This document shows, in pieces, positions 1 to 8,316 of a stretch of DNA of 63,894 nucleotides. A program made the position numbers and the translations under genes. The stretch is from Thalassolituus sp. UBA1087. Its GTDB lineage: Bacteria > Pseudomonadota > Gammaproteobacteria > Pseudomonadales > Oceanobacteraceae. The notes under the pieces were generated by a model. That model had not been told where the DNA came from. It was given only the letters and a program-made list of their open reading frames with translations, and did not search any database. Within the stretch, counting starts at the first letter, position 1, and every line of letters starts with the position of its first letter. The stretch spans positions 1 to 63,894 of the forward strand of contig DCCG01000039.1 of the NCBI GenBank assembly GCA_002314145.1, written 5' to 3'.

Positions 1-673
1 TAGCAATGTGAGCTCCTATTCCTGGAATCTCCATAAGTCGCTGACTCTGAGGATTCTTATCACTATGATTTTTCAGAGATTTATTAATATTATCAATGCG
101 TTTAGTCTGATAATCATACTCAACGATGGATGACTCTAACTCAGATAGGAGAGTACCCGACAGAGACGAATCTCTGATGATCTCTCGCACACCTTTAATG
201 ATGGCATTGATCCCAACTGGGAATATATGGCCATAATCAGCAAGCAGGCCCCGAAGTTGATTACATAATGCCGTCCTGTTTGCGACAAGTCTTTCACGCA
301 TCCTATGAAGACACTGGATATCCTGTTGATGTTCAGTCTTCACTGGAACAAATCGGATATTAGGCCGAAGTGATGCTTCATAAATCGCCAATGCATCATT
401 CTTATCATTTTTGTTTCCACGAACGAAAGGGGTTACATGTTGCGCTGGGATTAACAGAACTTCATGACCTGCCTTCTCTAAATACCGGCCCCAGTAATGT
501 GAGGAATAGCAAGCCTCCATAACAATGCGGGATTTTTCTCTGTTAGCCATGAAATCCTGGAACCTGGTCCTGTTCAATCTTAAGCTTTTAATCGACTTTC
601 CCTGATCTGAGATAACGCAAAGTTGAAATACAGATTTTGCAAGATCGATAGCGATAGTATTAAACTCTGACAT
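1..673 (-). CDS. IS110/IS1111-family transposase, C-terminus cut off by window edge
   Basis: DEDD-type transposase/recombinase; 224 residues are visible before the window edge. The RuvC-like N-terminal domain shows D10 in IAIDLAK, E53 in VMEACYSSHYW and the KNDKNDA motif (D90, D93), the usual DEDD acidic set. The C-terminal Transposase_20 domain begins at the edge with MEIPGIGAHIA, the helix-hairpin-helix-like motif of the family. The catalytic serine of that domain lies outside the window. Start ATG at 673 is preceded by GAGGAG at 686-681, spacing about 7. IS110-family enzymes insert by recombination guided, in characterised members, by a bridge RNA encoded in a non-coding end of the element. 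The gene points away from the Fic gene, and its upstream end lies close to the Fic promoter. Family assignment is secure; IS110 versus IS1111 subgroup is not. Confidence 0.9.
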   Translation of the reverse strand, partial: MSEFNTIAIDLAKSVFQLCVISDQGKSIKSLRLNRTRFQDFMANREKSRIVMEACYSSHYWGRYLEKAGHEVLLIPAQHVTPFVRGNKNDKNDALAIYEASLRPNIRFVPVKTEHQQDIQCLHRMRERLVANRTALCNQLRGLLADYGHIFPVGINAIIKGVREIIRDSSLSGTLLSELESSIVEYDYQTKRIDNINKSLKNHSDKNPQSQRLMEIPGIGAHIA

Positions 674-674
674 G

Positions 675-754
675 TGGACGCTCCTCGTTTTTAAGTTTTA
701 GTTCGCATTAAAACTTTAGCGCTTTTGACGCTGGTGATGAATGGGGAGCGTCCA
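675..754 (-). promoter_or_regulatory. IS leader with inverted repeat overlapping the transposase RBS; structured end of the element
   Basis: A perfect 10-bp inverted repeat, TGGACGCTCC at 675-684 and GGAGCGTCCA at 745-754, encloses two smaller stem-loops (693-700 with 709-716; 718-721 with 729-732). On the transposase strand the inner repeat arm contains part of the GAGGAG ribosome-binding site. An mRNA that starts outside the element would therefore fold the RBS into a stem. The outer arm may also be the terminal or subterminal inverted repeat. Whether the stem-loops belong to a bridge RNA is inference. Confidence 0.55.
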
Positions 755-816
755 TCCCATCACCCACGCTAACACACTGCCAAAAACCCACTCCCGGCTC
801 ACATAACCATCCATTA

Positions 817-889
817 TGAGCCGCAAATCTTGCCTTTGCGGCTCAAATATCTCACTATAATGAGCCGCAAATCTGAAATTTGCGGCTCA
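817..889 (+). promoter_or_regulatory. Two palindromic operator-like repeats overlapping the fic promoter
   Basis: Two near-identical 29-bp inverted repeats lie at 817-845 and 861-889, with arms TGAGCCGCAAA and TTTGCGGCTCA and loops of 5-7 bases. They are offset by exactly 44 bp, about four helical turns. TATAAT at 856-861 abuts the second repeat, so binding there would occlude a -10 box. A lone half-site GGCTCA at 796-801 is in the same 44-bp phase, as if a third copy had lost its left half on the IS side. The arrangement suggests an operator for the downstream Fic protein, which has a C-terminal winged-helix-like region; that role is inference. Confidence 0.6.
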
Positions 890-929
890 CAGCACTGTAT
901 AAGACGTATCGCAGCCACCCGGACAGCCC

Positions 930-2123
930 ATGAACTACATCTGGCAACACAAGCACTGGCCCCAGTTCAGCTACGACAGCAGCAAGCTATCGGCTCTGGC
1001 TTACCATTACGCCAAGCAAGCAGCTCAGCTGTCTGGCCGTCTGGCGCCAACAGATCAGGACGACGCTGTAGCCGCTCAGCTGGATCTGATGGTGGATGAG
1101 GCGATCAACACCAGCCTGATCGAGGGTGAGAACCTGAATCCGGCCAGTGTGCGTTCTTCGTTACAACACTTCTTAAACCTGGCATTTGGTCTGAACCTTC
1201 CTCCTGCTCCCACCAACGTCGCGGACGTTAAAGCAGAAGGCATGGCGGCGCTGCTTGTGGATGTGCGTAAGCACTTCAATCAGCCTCTCAGCAAAGAGAT
1301 GCTGTTCAGCTGGCACCGCATGGTGCTCGCGGGCTTTGAAAACAATATCCTGCACAGCGACCTCACCGTCGGGCAATGGCGCGACAGCCCGGAACCGATG
1401 CAGATAGTTTCCGGGCCGGTTGGTTATGAGCGTGTGCATTACGAAGCACCTGCCGCCCAGGATGTTGATGCTTTTATGACAGAGTTCCTGAGCTGGTTTA
1501 ATCAGCAAGATACTCTTCAATACAACCACCAGAACCAAACAATACCGGGCGTAATCCGCGCCGGTATCGCTCACCTGTGGTTTGAGGTTATTCACCCGTT
1601 TGATGACGGAAATGGCCGGATTGGCCGTGCGATCATCGAATATGCACTGGCGCAGGATTTAGGCATGCCTGTGGTGCTCAGCATGTCGACTCATATCGAA
1701 AGGAATAAGAAGGAATATTACCGCCAACTGAACGCGGCGAGTTGCTGTGACGCATCGGAATTGGATGACCCTGCTGTGCTCGATATTACTGTCTGGCTCA
1801 GCTGGTTTATCGAAACCCTGATCGCAGCTCAACAGGAAGCTGCAGAAAAAGTAGCAACAATATTTGCTAAAACTGAATTCTGGCAACGACACAAAAATAC
1901 GGAGCTGTCAGAGCGTCAGAAAACGGTTTTAAACAAGATATTCAAAGCCGGGAAAGCAGGCTTCCCTAACGGCGTCAGTGCGCAAAAGTATGCTGCGCTG
2001 GGGAAATGTTCTAAGGCAACCGCTACCCGTGATTTAGCTGACTTACTCGCCAAAGATTGTGTGCGGTCTGAAGGGGTTGGCCGGGGGCTTCGATATTTTT
2101 TAAATACAGAAGGTATGCTTTGA
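930..2123 (+). CDS. Fic-family protein adenylyltransferase (class II, with C-terminal HTH-like region)
   Basis: Fic-domain protein of 397 residues that would transfer AMP from ATP to a target hydroxyl side chain. The core motif HPFDDGNGRIGR at 222-233 is complete, including catalytic His222. The inhibitory helix motif TSLIEG at 61-66 fits the class II (S/T)xxxE(G/N) pattern, so the enzyme is probably autoinhibited by the glutamate of its own N-terminal helix. The first 35 residues resemble the DUF4172 region common in this subfamily. The C-terminus (about 330-397) reads as a small winged-helix-like segment (SAQKYAALGKCSKATATRDL), as in Shewanella SoFic-type proteins. The gene stands alone with palindromes over its promoter, which suggests autoregulation. 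The target is unknown. Confidence 0.9.
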   Translation: MNYIWQHKHWPQFSYDSSKLSALAYHYAKQAAQLSGRLAPTDQDDAVAAQLDLMVDEAINTSLIEGENLNPASVRSSLQHFLNLAFGLNLPPAPTNVADVKAEGMAALLVDVRKHFNQPLSKEMLFSWHRMVLAGFENNILHSDLTVGQWRDSPEPMQIVSGPVGYERVHYEAPAAQDVDAFMTEFLSWFNQQDTLQYNHQNQTIPGVIRAGIAHLWFEVIHPFDDGNGRIGRAIIEYALAQDLGMPVVLSMSTHIERNKKEYYRQLNAASCCDASELDDPAVLDITVWLSWFIETLIAAQQEAAEKVATIFAKTEFWQRHKNTELSERQKTVLNKIFKAGKAGFPNGVSAQKYAALGKCSKATATRDLADLLAKDCVRSEGVGRGLRYFLNTEGML

Positions 2124-2246
2124 AGGCCCGATGCGGGCTGACGAGACAAGCTCCCCGAATCCCTGCCCCCAACTGTCCCTACCACCTTCAACACAGCAAT
2201 CCGACACCTTGGCTGGACAAGGCAGCCGCATAACTTAGCCATACAA

Positions 2247-2260
2247 GATTGTATACAATC
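2247..2260. promoter_or_regulatory. Candidate operator palindrome upstream of acnA
   Basis: GATTGTATACAATC is a perfect 14-bp palindrome 110 bp upstream of the acnA start. The TTGTATACAA core resembles operators of GntR-family (FCD-type) regulators that control central carbon genes. No regulator gene is adjacent, so the assignment is a suggestion from symmetry and position only. Confidence 0.4.
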
Positions 2261-2370
2261 CGACTAAAGCAGCCCCCGGGAACCTTGATTTAGCCCTTCA
2301 CACCGTTAAAATTGGCGACAATACAGGTTTCAGCCAACCCCTGCACTCAACAAACTGCCAGGTACCCAGC

Positions 2371-5088
2371 ATGACTTCACTCGCTAACTTTGATCCATCC
2401 AGCTCGGTTAAGACGCTGCCAGGCACGTCTCATCGTTTTCACAGCCTGCCAGATACAGCAGAACGCTTAGGCATCAAGCTGGATGATCTGCCGTTTTCTC
2501 TGCGCCCTATTCTTGAAGGTATTGCACGTAACGTCGGCAAAAACGGCATCACGGTTGAGCAGCTGCAGGCGCTGGGCAACTGGCCTGAGCATCAGGGGCA
2601 GGAGCCGGTAGAAATTCCCTTCACTGCTGGCCGGGTGATCATGCACGATCTGAGTGGTACCCCTGCCATCGTCGATTTCGCCGCGATGCGTTCTGCAGTG
2701 CAGCGTATGGGGCTGGACCCAACCATCATCGAACCTCTGGTGCGTGCGGATCTGGTGATCGACCATACGGTCACCATGGACAACACCGGCAGCCCGGCGT
2801 CGCTGCGCATTAACGGCGAGCTGGAAGCGGCACGTAACACAGAGCGTTATGCCTTTCTGAAGTGGGGCGCGCAGGCGTTTAACACCATCCGTATTATTCC
2901 GCCGCAAACAGGCATCGTGCATCAGGTGAACCTGGAATATCTGGCGCAGGGTTATTTAAAGCAAGACGAGCTGATGATCCCGGATACCCTGATCGGTATG
3001 GACAGCCACACGCCCATGGCCAATGCGCTGGGTATTGTTGGCTGGGGTGTGGGCGGTATTGAAGCCGGTGCTTCTATGCTGGGCCAGCCGATGCAAATGC
3101 TGGCACCTGAGGTGATTGGCGTTGAACTCACCGGCGCCCTGCGCGAAGGCGTCACCGCCACCGATCTGGTATTAACCATCACCGAAATGCTGCGCAAGTA
3201 CCCGCGCGGTGTGGTGGGTAAATTCGTGGAATACGTGGGTGAAGGCAGCGCGAATCTGTCTCTGCCAGACCGCGCGACCATTGCTAATATGTCGCCGGAA
3301 TACGGCGCGACCATGGGCTTCTTCCCGTTTGATGAAATCGCGGCCGACTATATGAAAGCGACCGGCCGTGATGGCGACCTGCCACTGGCTTATTATCAGG
3401 CGCAGAATATGGCGTGGAAAACGGGCCAGAAACTGCCGCGCTACACCGACCTGCTGCATCTGGATTTATCCACGGTCGAGCCGTCTGTCGCTGGTCCTAA
3501 AAAACCACAGGACCGACTGCCTCTGGGCGATATCGGCAAGGTATTCCAACAGGCTGCCACGGCAGGCGATCGCACACCAGAAGAAGTCACTGTGACTCCG
3601 ACTAAGGCAGACGAAGCCGGTATATTCCAGTCGTTGCCAGAGCGCACACTGAAAGACGGCGATATCGTGATCGCGGCGATTACCGCCTGCACCAATACTT
3701 CCAACCCGGGCCTGTTGATTGCCGCTGGCTTGCTGGCCAAGAAAGCCAACGAGCTGGGCCTGAAAGTGCCGGACGGCGTAAAAACCTCGATGGCTCCGGG
3801 CTCACCGGTAGCGACTGACTTCTTAACCAAAGCCGGATTACAGGAGCACCTGGATGCGCTGGGTTTTAACACTGCAGGTTACGGCTGTACCACCTGTGTT
3901 GGTAACTCCGGCCCACTGGCACCGAGTATTGAAGCGGCACTGCGCGACCATGACATTATTGTCTCATCTGTGCTCTCGGGTAACCGTAACTTCGAAGGCC
4001 GCGTGCACCCGGATGTTGATACCAACTTCCTGATGTCACCGCCTTTAGTGGTTGCCATGGCAATCGCCGGCAATGTAAATATTGATGTGACCAAAGAGCC
4101 GCTGGGCCAAGACGCTCAGGGCAATGATGTCTTCCTGAAAGATATCTGGCCGAGTAATGCGGAAATCACGCAAACCATGCACGAGTGCATGGACCCGAAA
4201 GCTTTCCGCGCTACCTACGAGAACTCACTGGATGGCCCGGAGACCTGGCAGAAGCTGGATTCACCGACCGGACCTGTGTATCAGTGGGACGAGAAGTCGA
4301 GCTACATTCAGGAAATCTCCTTCTTCGAGGGCTTCTCTGTCGAAACGCCGGAAGATTCACTGAGTAACATCAGCAATGCACGCATGCTGGTGATGTGCGA
4401 TGACAACACCACCACCGACCATATCTCCCCTGTGAGCCGTATCCGCCCGGATTCACCACCGGGTGAGTACCTGATGTCGATTGGTGTTGATGAAAATGAT
4501 CTGACTTCCCTTGGCGCCCGCCGTGGTAATCACCATGTGATGCTGCGCAGTATCTTCGGCAACGTAAAAGCCAGAAACCTGATGCTGCCGGGCACGACCG
4601 GTGCGGTGACGAATTACTACGATGCCAATGGCGACGCCGAGACGATGTCGATCTACGACGCCGCCTCACGCTACCAGCAGGAAGGTACGCCATCTGTCGT
4701 ATTCGGCGGCAAACTGTACGGTACTGGCTCGTCACGGGATTGGGCAGCAAAAGGCCCGGCGCTGCTGGGTGTGAAAGCCATTATTGCCGAGAGCTTTGAG
4801 CGTATTCACAAATCCAACCTGGTGGGCATGGGGGTATTGCCGCTGCAATTGCCGGAAGGCGTGACACTGGGTTCGCTGAATTTAGATGGCTCTGAAACCT
4901 TTGATCTGGCAGGTATTGATACCCTGATGCCACGGGGGTCTGTGACGCTGACGATTAAGCGCAAAGACGGTTCAAGCGCACAGTATGAGTTACTGTCGCG
5001 CGTGGATACCTCGTCTGAGCTTGAGCAGATTCGCCACAAAGGCATCCTGCCAATGGTATTGCGCGATATTATCGCTGCTAACAGTTAA
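2371..5088 (+). CDS. acnA: Aconitate hydratase A
   Basis: Aconitase of the AcnA/IRP1 type, 905 residues, interconverting citrate and isocitrate through cis-aconitate in the TCA and glyoxylate cycles. The [4Fe-4S] ligands are Cys440 (ITACTNTSNP) and Cys506/Cys509 (YGCTTCVGNSG). Substrate-site signatures include GMDSHTPM, GWGVGGIEA, TTDHISP, ARRGNHHVM and the swivel-domain GTGSSRDWAAKG. The GWGVGGIEA block and full length argue for AcnA rather than the related methylcitrate enzyme AcnD; no prp genes are nearby. Some positions that are strongly conserved in enteric AcnA differ here (for example SRIRPDSPPGEY after TTDHISP), so this is a divergent branch. It is followed by acnB in the same orientation but separated by a terminator, so the two are probably transcribed independently. 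In other bacteria AcnA is the stress-stable isozyme. Confidence 0.93.
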   Translation: MTSLANFDPSSSVKTLPGTSHRFHSLPDTAERLGIKLDDLPFSLRPILEGIARNVGKNGITVEQLQALGNWPEHQGQEPVEIPFTAGRVIMHDLSGTPAIVDFAAMRSAVQRMGLDPTIIEPLVRADLVIDHTVTMDNTGSPASLRINGELEAARNTERYAFLKWGAQAFNTIRIIPPQTGIVHQVNLEYLAQGYLKQDELMIPDTLIGMDSHTPMANALGIVGWGVGGIEAGASMLGQPMQMLAPEVIGVELTGALREGVTATDLVLTITEMLRKYPRGVVGKFVEYVGEGSANLSLPDRATIANMSPEYGATMGFFPFDEIAADYMKATGRDGDLPLAYYQAQNMAWKTGQKLPRYTDLLHLDLSTVEPSVAGPKKPQDRLPLGDIGKVFQQAATAGDRTPEEVTVTPTKADEAGIFQSLPERTLKDGDIVIAAITACTNTSNPGLLIAAGLLAKKANELGLKVPDGVKTSMAPGSPVATDFLTKAGLQEHLDALGFNTAGYGCTTCVGNSGPLAPSIEAALRDHDIIVSSVLSGNRNFEGRVHPDVDTNFLMSPPLVVAMAIAGNVNIDVTKEPLGQDAQGNDVFLKDIWPSNAEITQTMHECMDPKAFRATYENSLDGPETWQKLDSPTGPVYQWDEKSSYIQEISFFEGFSVETPEDSLSNISNARMLVMCDDNTTTDHISPVSRIRPDSPPGEYLMSIGVDENDLTSLGARRGNHHVMLRSIFGNVKARNLMLPGTTGAVTNYYDANGDAETMSIYDAASRYQQEGTPSVVFGGKLYGTGSSRDWAAKGPALLGVKAIIAESFERIHKSNLVGMGVLPLQLPEGVTLGSLNLDGSETFDLAGIDTLMPRGSVTLTIKRKDGSSAQYELLSRVDTSSELEQIRHKGILPMVLRDIIAANS

Positions 5089-5131
5089 AAGCGGTTTAAG
5101 CAGGTACTGCCCGCTAATTCAGTCATGCTGA

Positions 5132-5215
5132 CTGACTAACTGACTAACTGACTAACTGACTAACTGACTCATTACCTGACTCATTACCTGACTCATTACC
5201 TGACTCATTACCTGA
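5132..5215. repeat. Composite tandem repeat between acnA and acnB (8-mer x4, then 12-mer x4)
   Basis: Four exact copies of CTGACTAA (5132-5163) run directly into four exact copies of CTGACTCATTAC (5164-5211), ending with a partial CTGA. Both units begin with CTGACT, so the second array looks derived from the first. It lies between the acnA stop and a terminator, and is therefore probably transcribed in the acnA 3' UTR. Exact copies suggest recent slippage and likely length variation between strains. Confidence 0.9.
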
Positions 5216-5221
5216 AAACAG

Positions 5222-5251
5222 AACCGGCACTCGCAAGAGGCGCCGGTTTTT
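5222..5251 (+). terminator. Rho-independent terminator after acnA
   Basis: Stem AACCGGC (5222-5228) pairs with GCCGGTT (5242-5248) and is followed by a T run. It lies beyond the repeat block and closes the acnA transcript. Confidence 0.75.
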
Positions 5252-5456
5252 ACTTAACAGCCCCTTTATACGGCAGCCGTTTATATGGCGGCCCGTTATG
5301 GAATAACGCCTTCCGGGCCAGCGCCCGAACAACACCGTTCAGCATTGCTGCCCAAACCGCTGCAAGCAGCGTTATGCCTGCTGTTGCGCTGCACATAGTC
5401 GACGTTCGTCTCTGAGTATTTCTACTGGCACAGATGTTAGACTTTGTTGAAGGAGC

Positions 5457-5462
5457 TATAAT
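5457..5462 (+). promoter_or_regulatory. acnB: Candidate -10 box for acnB
   Basis: A perfect TATAAT lies about 60 bp before the preferred acnB start; no convincing -35 is visible. If used, transcription would begin near 5469, downstream of the alternative TTG at 5463, which argues against that longer reading. Confidence 0.4.
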
Positions 5463-5522
5463 TTGCCCCGAAAAACAGAGCTAACCGTGAAGAGTCTAAT
5501 TGTTAACGATGAGGAAACCACT

Positions 5523-8126
5523 GTGTTAGAAGCTTATCGCGCACACGTCGCTGAACGTGCAGAGCAGGGAATTCCACCCAAGCCACTGAACGCTGAACAG
5601 ACTGCCGCTCTGGTAGAACTGTTGAAAAACCCACCTGCTGGTGAAAAAGACACTCTGGTCGAACTGCTTGAAAACCGTATCCCACCCGGTGTGGACGAAG
5701 CGGCTTATGTTAAAGCAGGTTTCCTGAGCGCGATCGCAAAAGGTGAAACCACTTCTCCTCTGGTATCCAAAGAAAAAGCCGTTGAACTGCTGGGTATGAT
5801 GCAGGGCGGCTACAATATCGCCACACTGGTTGAGTTGCTGGACAACGAAGAACTGGCCACCCTGGCCGGCGAACAGCTGAAGCACACGCTGCTGATGTTC
5901 GATGCATTCAATGATGTAAAAGACAAAATGGATTCAGGCAATGCGGTTGCCAAAGCCGTGATGGAATCCTGGGCCAACGCCGAGTGGTTCACCAGGCGTA
6001 AGAAAGTGGCCGACAGCATTAAAATGACTGTGTTTAAGGTGACTGGCGAAACCAACACCGACGACCTCTCCCCTGCTCCGGATGCCTGGTCCCGCCCTGA
6101 TATCCCGCTGCACGCCCGCGCTGCTTATAAAATGAAGCGTGATGGTCTGGAGCCGGAAGAACCAGGCGTTACCGGCCCGATGAAACAGATCGACGACATC
6201 AAATCCAAAGGCCTGCCGGTTGCTTTCGTTGGTGACGTGGTAGGTACCGGTTCTTCCCGTAAGTCGGCCACTAACTCTGTTCTGTGGTTCTTCGGTGACG
6301 ACATCCCGGGTGTACCGAACAAGCGTGCCGGCGGTGTGTGTATCGGTTCTAAAGTGGCGCCTATCTTCTTCAACACCATGGAAGATGCCGGCGCTCTGGT
6401 ATTCGAAGCCCCGGTCGACAACATGAACATGGGTGACGTGATTGAGATCCGTCCTTATGAAGGCAAAATCCTGAACGAAGCCGGTGATGTGATCTCCGAA
6501 TTCAGCTTCAAATCAGACGTGATCCTGGATGAAGTTCAGGCTGGCGGCCGTATTCCGCTGATCATCGGCCGTGGTCTGACGACCAAAGCCCGTGAAACCC
6601 TGGGTCTGGGTGCAACGGATCTCTTCCGTCTGCCGGTTGATCCGGAAGCCGGCAGCAAAGGTTTCTCTCTGGCGCAGAAAATGGTGGGTAAGGCCTGTGG
6701 CCTGCCTGAAGGTCAGGGCGTACGTCCGGGCACCTACTGCGAACCTAAGATGACCACGGTAGGCTCTCAGGACACCACGGGCCCGATGACCCGTGACGAA
6801 CTGAAAGACCTGGCATGTCTGGGCTTCCAGGCGGATCTGGTGATGCAGTCTTTCTGTCACACCGCGGCATATCCGAAGCCGGTTGACGTTGAAATGCAAC
6901 ACACCATGCCGGACTTTATCCAGACCCGTGGTGGTGTGGCTCTGCGTCCGGGCGACGGTATCATCCACTCCTGGCTGAACCGTATGCTGCTGCCTGATAC
7001 CGTCGGTACCGGTGGTGACTCTCACACCCGTTTCCCGATGGGTATCTCCTTCCCTGCCGGTTCCGGTCTGGTGGCTTTCGCGGCCGCCACAGGTGTTATG
7101 CCACTGGATATGCCGGAATCTGTACTGGTTCGCTTCAAAGGCAAAATGCAGCCGGGTATTACTTTGCGTGACCTGGTGCACGCCATTCCTCTGTACGGTA
7201 TCAAGCAGGGTCTGCTGACCGTTGAGAAGAAAGGTAAGATCAACGAATTCTCCGGCCGTATTCTGGAAATCGAAGGTCTGGAACACCTGACCGTTGAACA
7301 GGCCTTCGAACTCTCTGACGCATCTGCCGAACGTTCTGCCGCCGGTTGTACCATCAACCTGTCGGAAGAGTCTGTTGCTGAATACCTGCGCTCCAACATC
7401 GTGATGCTGCGCTGGATGATCTCTGAAGGTTACGGCGATCCACGTACGCTGGAACGTCGTGCTCAGGCGATGGAAGCCTGGCTGGAAAACCCGAGCCTGA
7501 TGCGTGCCGACAGCGATGCCGATTACGCTCACGTGATCGAAATCGACCTGGCCGACATCAAAGAGCCTATCGTTTGCTGCCCGAACGACCCGGACGATGC
7601 CAAAACACTGTCTGACGTTGCCGGCGATAAAGTGGACGAAGTCTTCATCGGTTCCTGCATGACCAACATCGGTCACTTCCGTGCCGCCGGTAAACTGCTG
7701 GCTCAGCACAAAGGTGGCATGACGACCCGTTTCTGGATGGCGCCGCCAACCAAAATGGATGAAGCTCAGCTGATGGAAGAAGGTTACTTCAACATCTATG
7801 GTACCGCCGGTGTGCGTACCGAGATGCCAGGGTGCTCCCTGTGTATGGGTAACCAGGCGCGTGTTCAGGCCGGCACCACTGTACTGTCGACCTCTACCCG
7901 TAACTTCCCGAACCGTCTCGGTGATGGCTCCAACGTCTACCTGACGTCTGCCGAACTGGCGGCGGTTGGTGGCATTCTGGGTAAACTGCCGACCACAGCA
8001 GAATACATGGAATTCGCCAAAGACCTGGACAGTATGTCTGCCGATATCTACAAGTACCTGAACTTCGACAAGATGGACGAGTACACCAAAAAAGCGGCCA
8101 CCGCAGTGATTGCATCAGATAAGTAA
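5523..8126 (+). CDS. acnB: Bifunctional aconitate hydratase 2 / 2-methylisocitrate dehydratase
   Basis: Aconitase B, the main TCA-cycle aconitase of gammaproteobacteria; family members can also dehydrate 2-methylisocitrate. Start chosen at GTG 5523 (product begins MLEAYRAHVAERAEQ), preceded by GAGGAAA with good spacing. This gives 867 residues and cluster ligands Cys712 (IGSCMTNIGHF), Cys771 and Cys774 (MPGCSLCMGNQ), each two positions from E. coli AcnB numbering (710, 769, 772). The frame stays open upstream to TTG 5463, which also has an AAGGAG before it, but those 20 residues do not look like the family N-terminus. Domain order is the AcnB order: N-terminal HEAT-like domain, swivel domain (GDVVGTGSSRKSATNS), then the catalytic domains (GTGGDSHTRFPMG). 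Codon use is that of a highly expressed gene. Confidence 0.96.
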   Translation: MLEAYRAHVAERAEQGIPPKPLNAEQTAALVELLKNPPAGEKDTLVELLENRIPPGVDEAAYVKAGFLSAIAKGETTSPLVSKEKAVELLGMMQGGYNIATLVELLDNEELATLAGEQLKHTLLMFDAFNDVKDKMDSGNAVAKAVMESWANAEWFTRRKKVADSIKMTVFKVTGETNTDDLSPAPDAWSRPDIPLHARAAYKMKRDGLEPEEPGVTGPMKQIDDIKSKGLPVAFVGDVVGTGSSRKSATNSVLWFFGDDIPGVPNKRAGGVCIGSKVAPIFFNTMEDAGALVFEAPVDNMNMGDVIEIRPYEGKILNEAGDVISEFSFKSDVILDEVQAGGRIPLIIGRGLTTKARETLGLGATDLFRLPVDPEAGSKGFSLAQKMVGKACGLPEGQGVRPGTYCEPKMTTVGSQDTTGPMTRDELKDLACLGFQADLVMQSFCHTAAYPKPVDVEMQHTMPDFIQTRGGVALRPGDGIIHSWLNRMLLPDTVGTGGDSHTRFPMGISFPAGSGLVAFAAATGVMPLDMPESVLVRFKGKMQPGITLRDLVHAIPLYGIKQGLLTVEKKGKINEFSGRILEIEGLEHLTVEQAFELSDASAERSAAGCTINLSEESVAEYLRSNIVMLRWMISEGYGDPRTLERRAQAMEAWLENPSLMRADSDADYAHVIEIDLADIKEPIVCCPNDPDDAKTLSDVAGDKVDEVFIGSCMTNIGHFRAAGKLLAQHKGGMTTRFWMAPPTKMDEAQLMEEGYFNIYGTAGVRTEMPGCSLCMGNQARVQAGTTVLSTSTRNFPNRLGDGSNVYLTSAELAAVGGILGKLPTTAEYMEFAKDLDSMSADIYKYLNFDKMDEYTKKAATAVIASDK

Positions 8127-8161
8127 GTGCTTCTGACAAGCAATCCATTTTTTGGGTAGAT

Positions 8162-8190
8162 AAAAAAACCCGGCTCCGGCCGGGTTTTTT
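8162..8190. terminator. Bidirectional rho-independent terminator after acnB
   Basis: CCCGGC (8169-8174) pairs with GCCGGG (8179-8184) around a 4-nt loop, with an A tract before and a T tract after. Confidence 0.9.
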
Positions 8191-8316
8191 GCTTTACAGG
8201 AATTAAAAGAAACTATCCGATTCTTTTAATTCACTAATTAATCCGCTCAGACAGTTGCTGCTGACAAAACCATTCACTACTATGCCAGCTGCTTCAGAAT
8301 CCCGAGAGACACACCT

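Noticed and set aside
2371..5088. AcnD (methylcitrate-pathway dehydratase)
   Set aside because: The GWGVGGIEA block, length of 905 residues and lack of prpF or other prp neighbours favour AcnA.
5144..5335. Minus-strand open frame with NESG repeats
   Set aside because: The repeated peptide is only the translation of the tandem DNA repeat; no start signal or homologue-like segment.
6513..7709. Minus-strand open frame of 398 codons inside acnB
   Set aside because: Mirror of the strong codon bias of acnB; His/Arg/Gln-rich product with no domain and no start signal.
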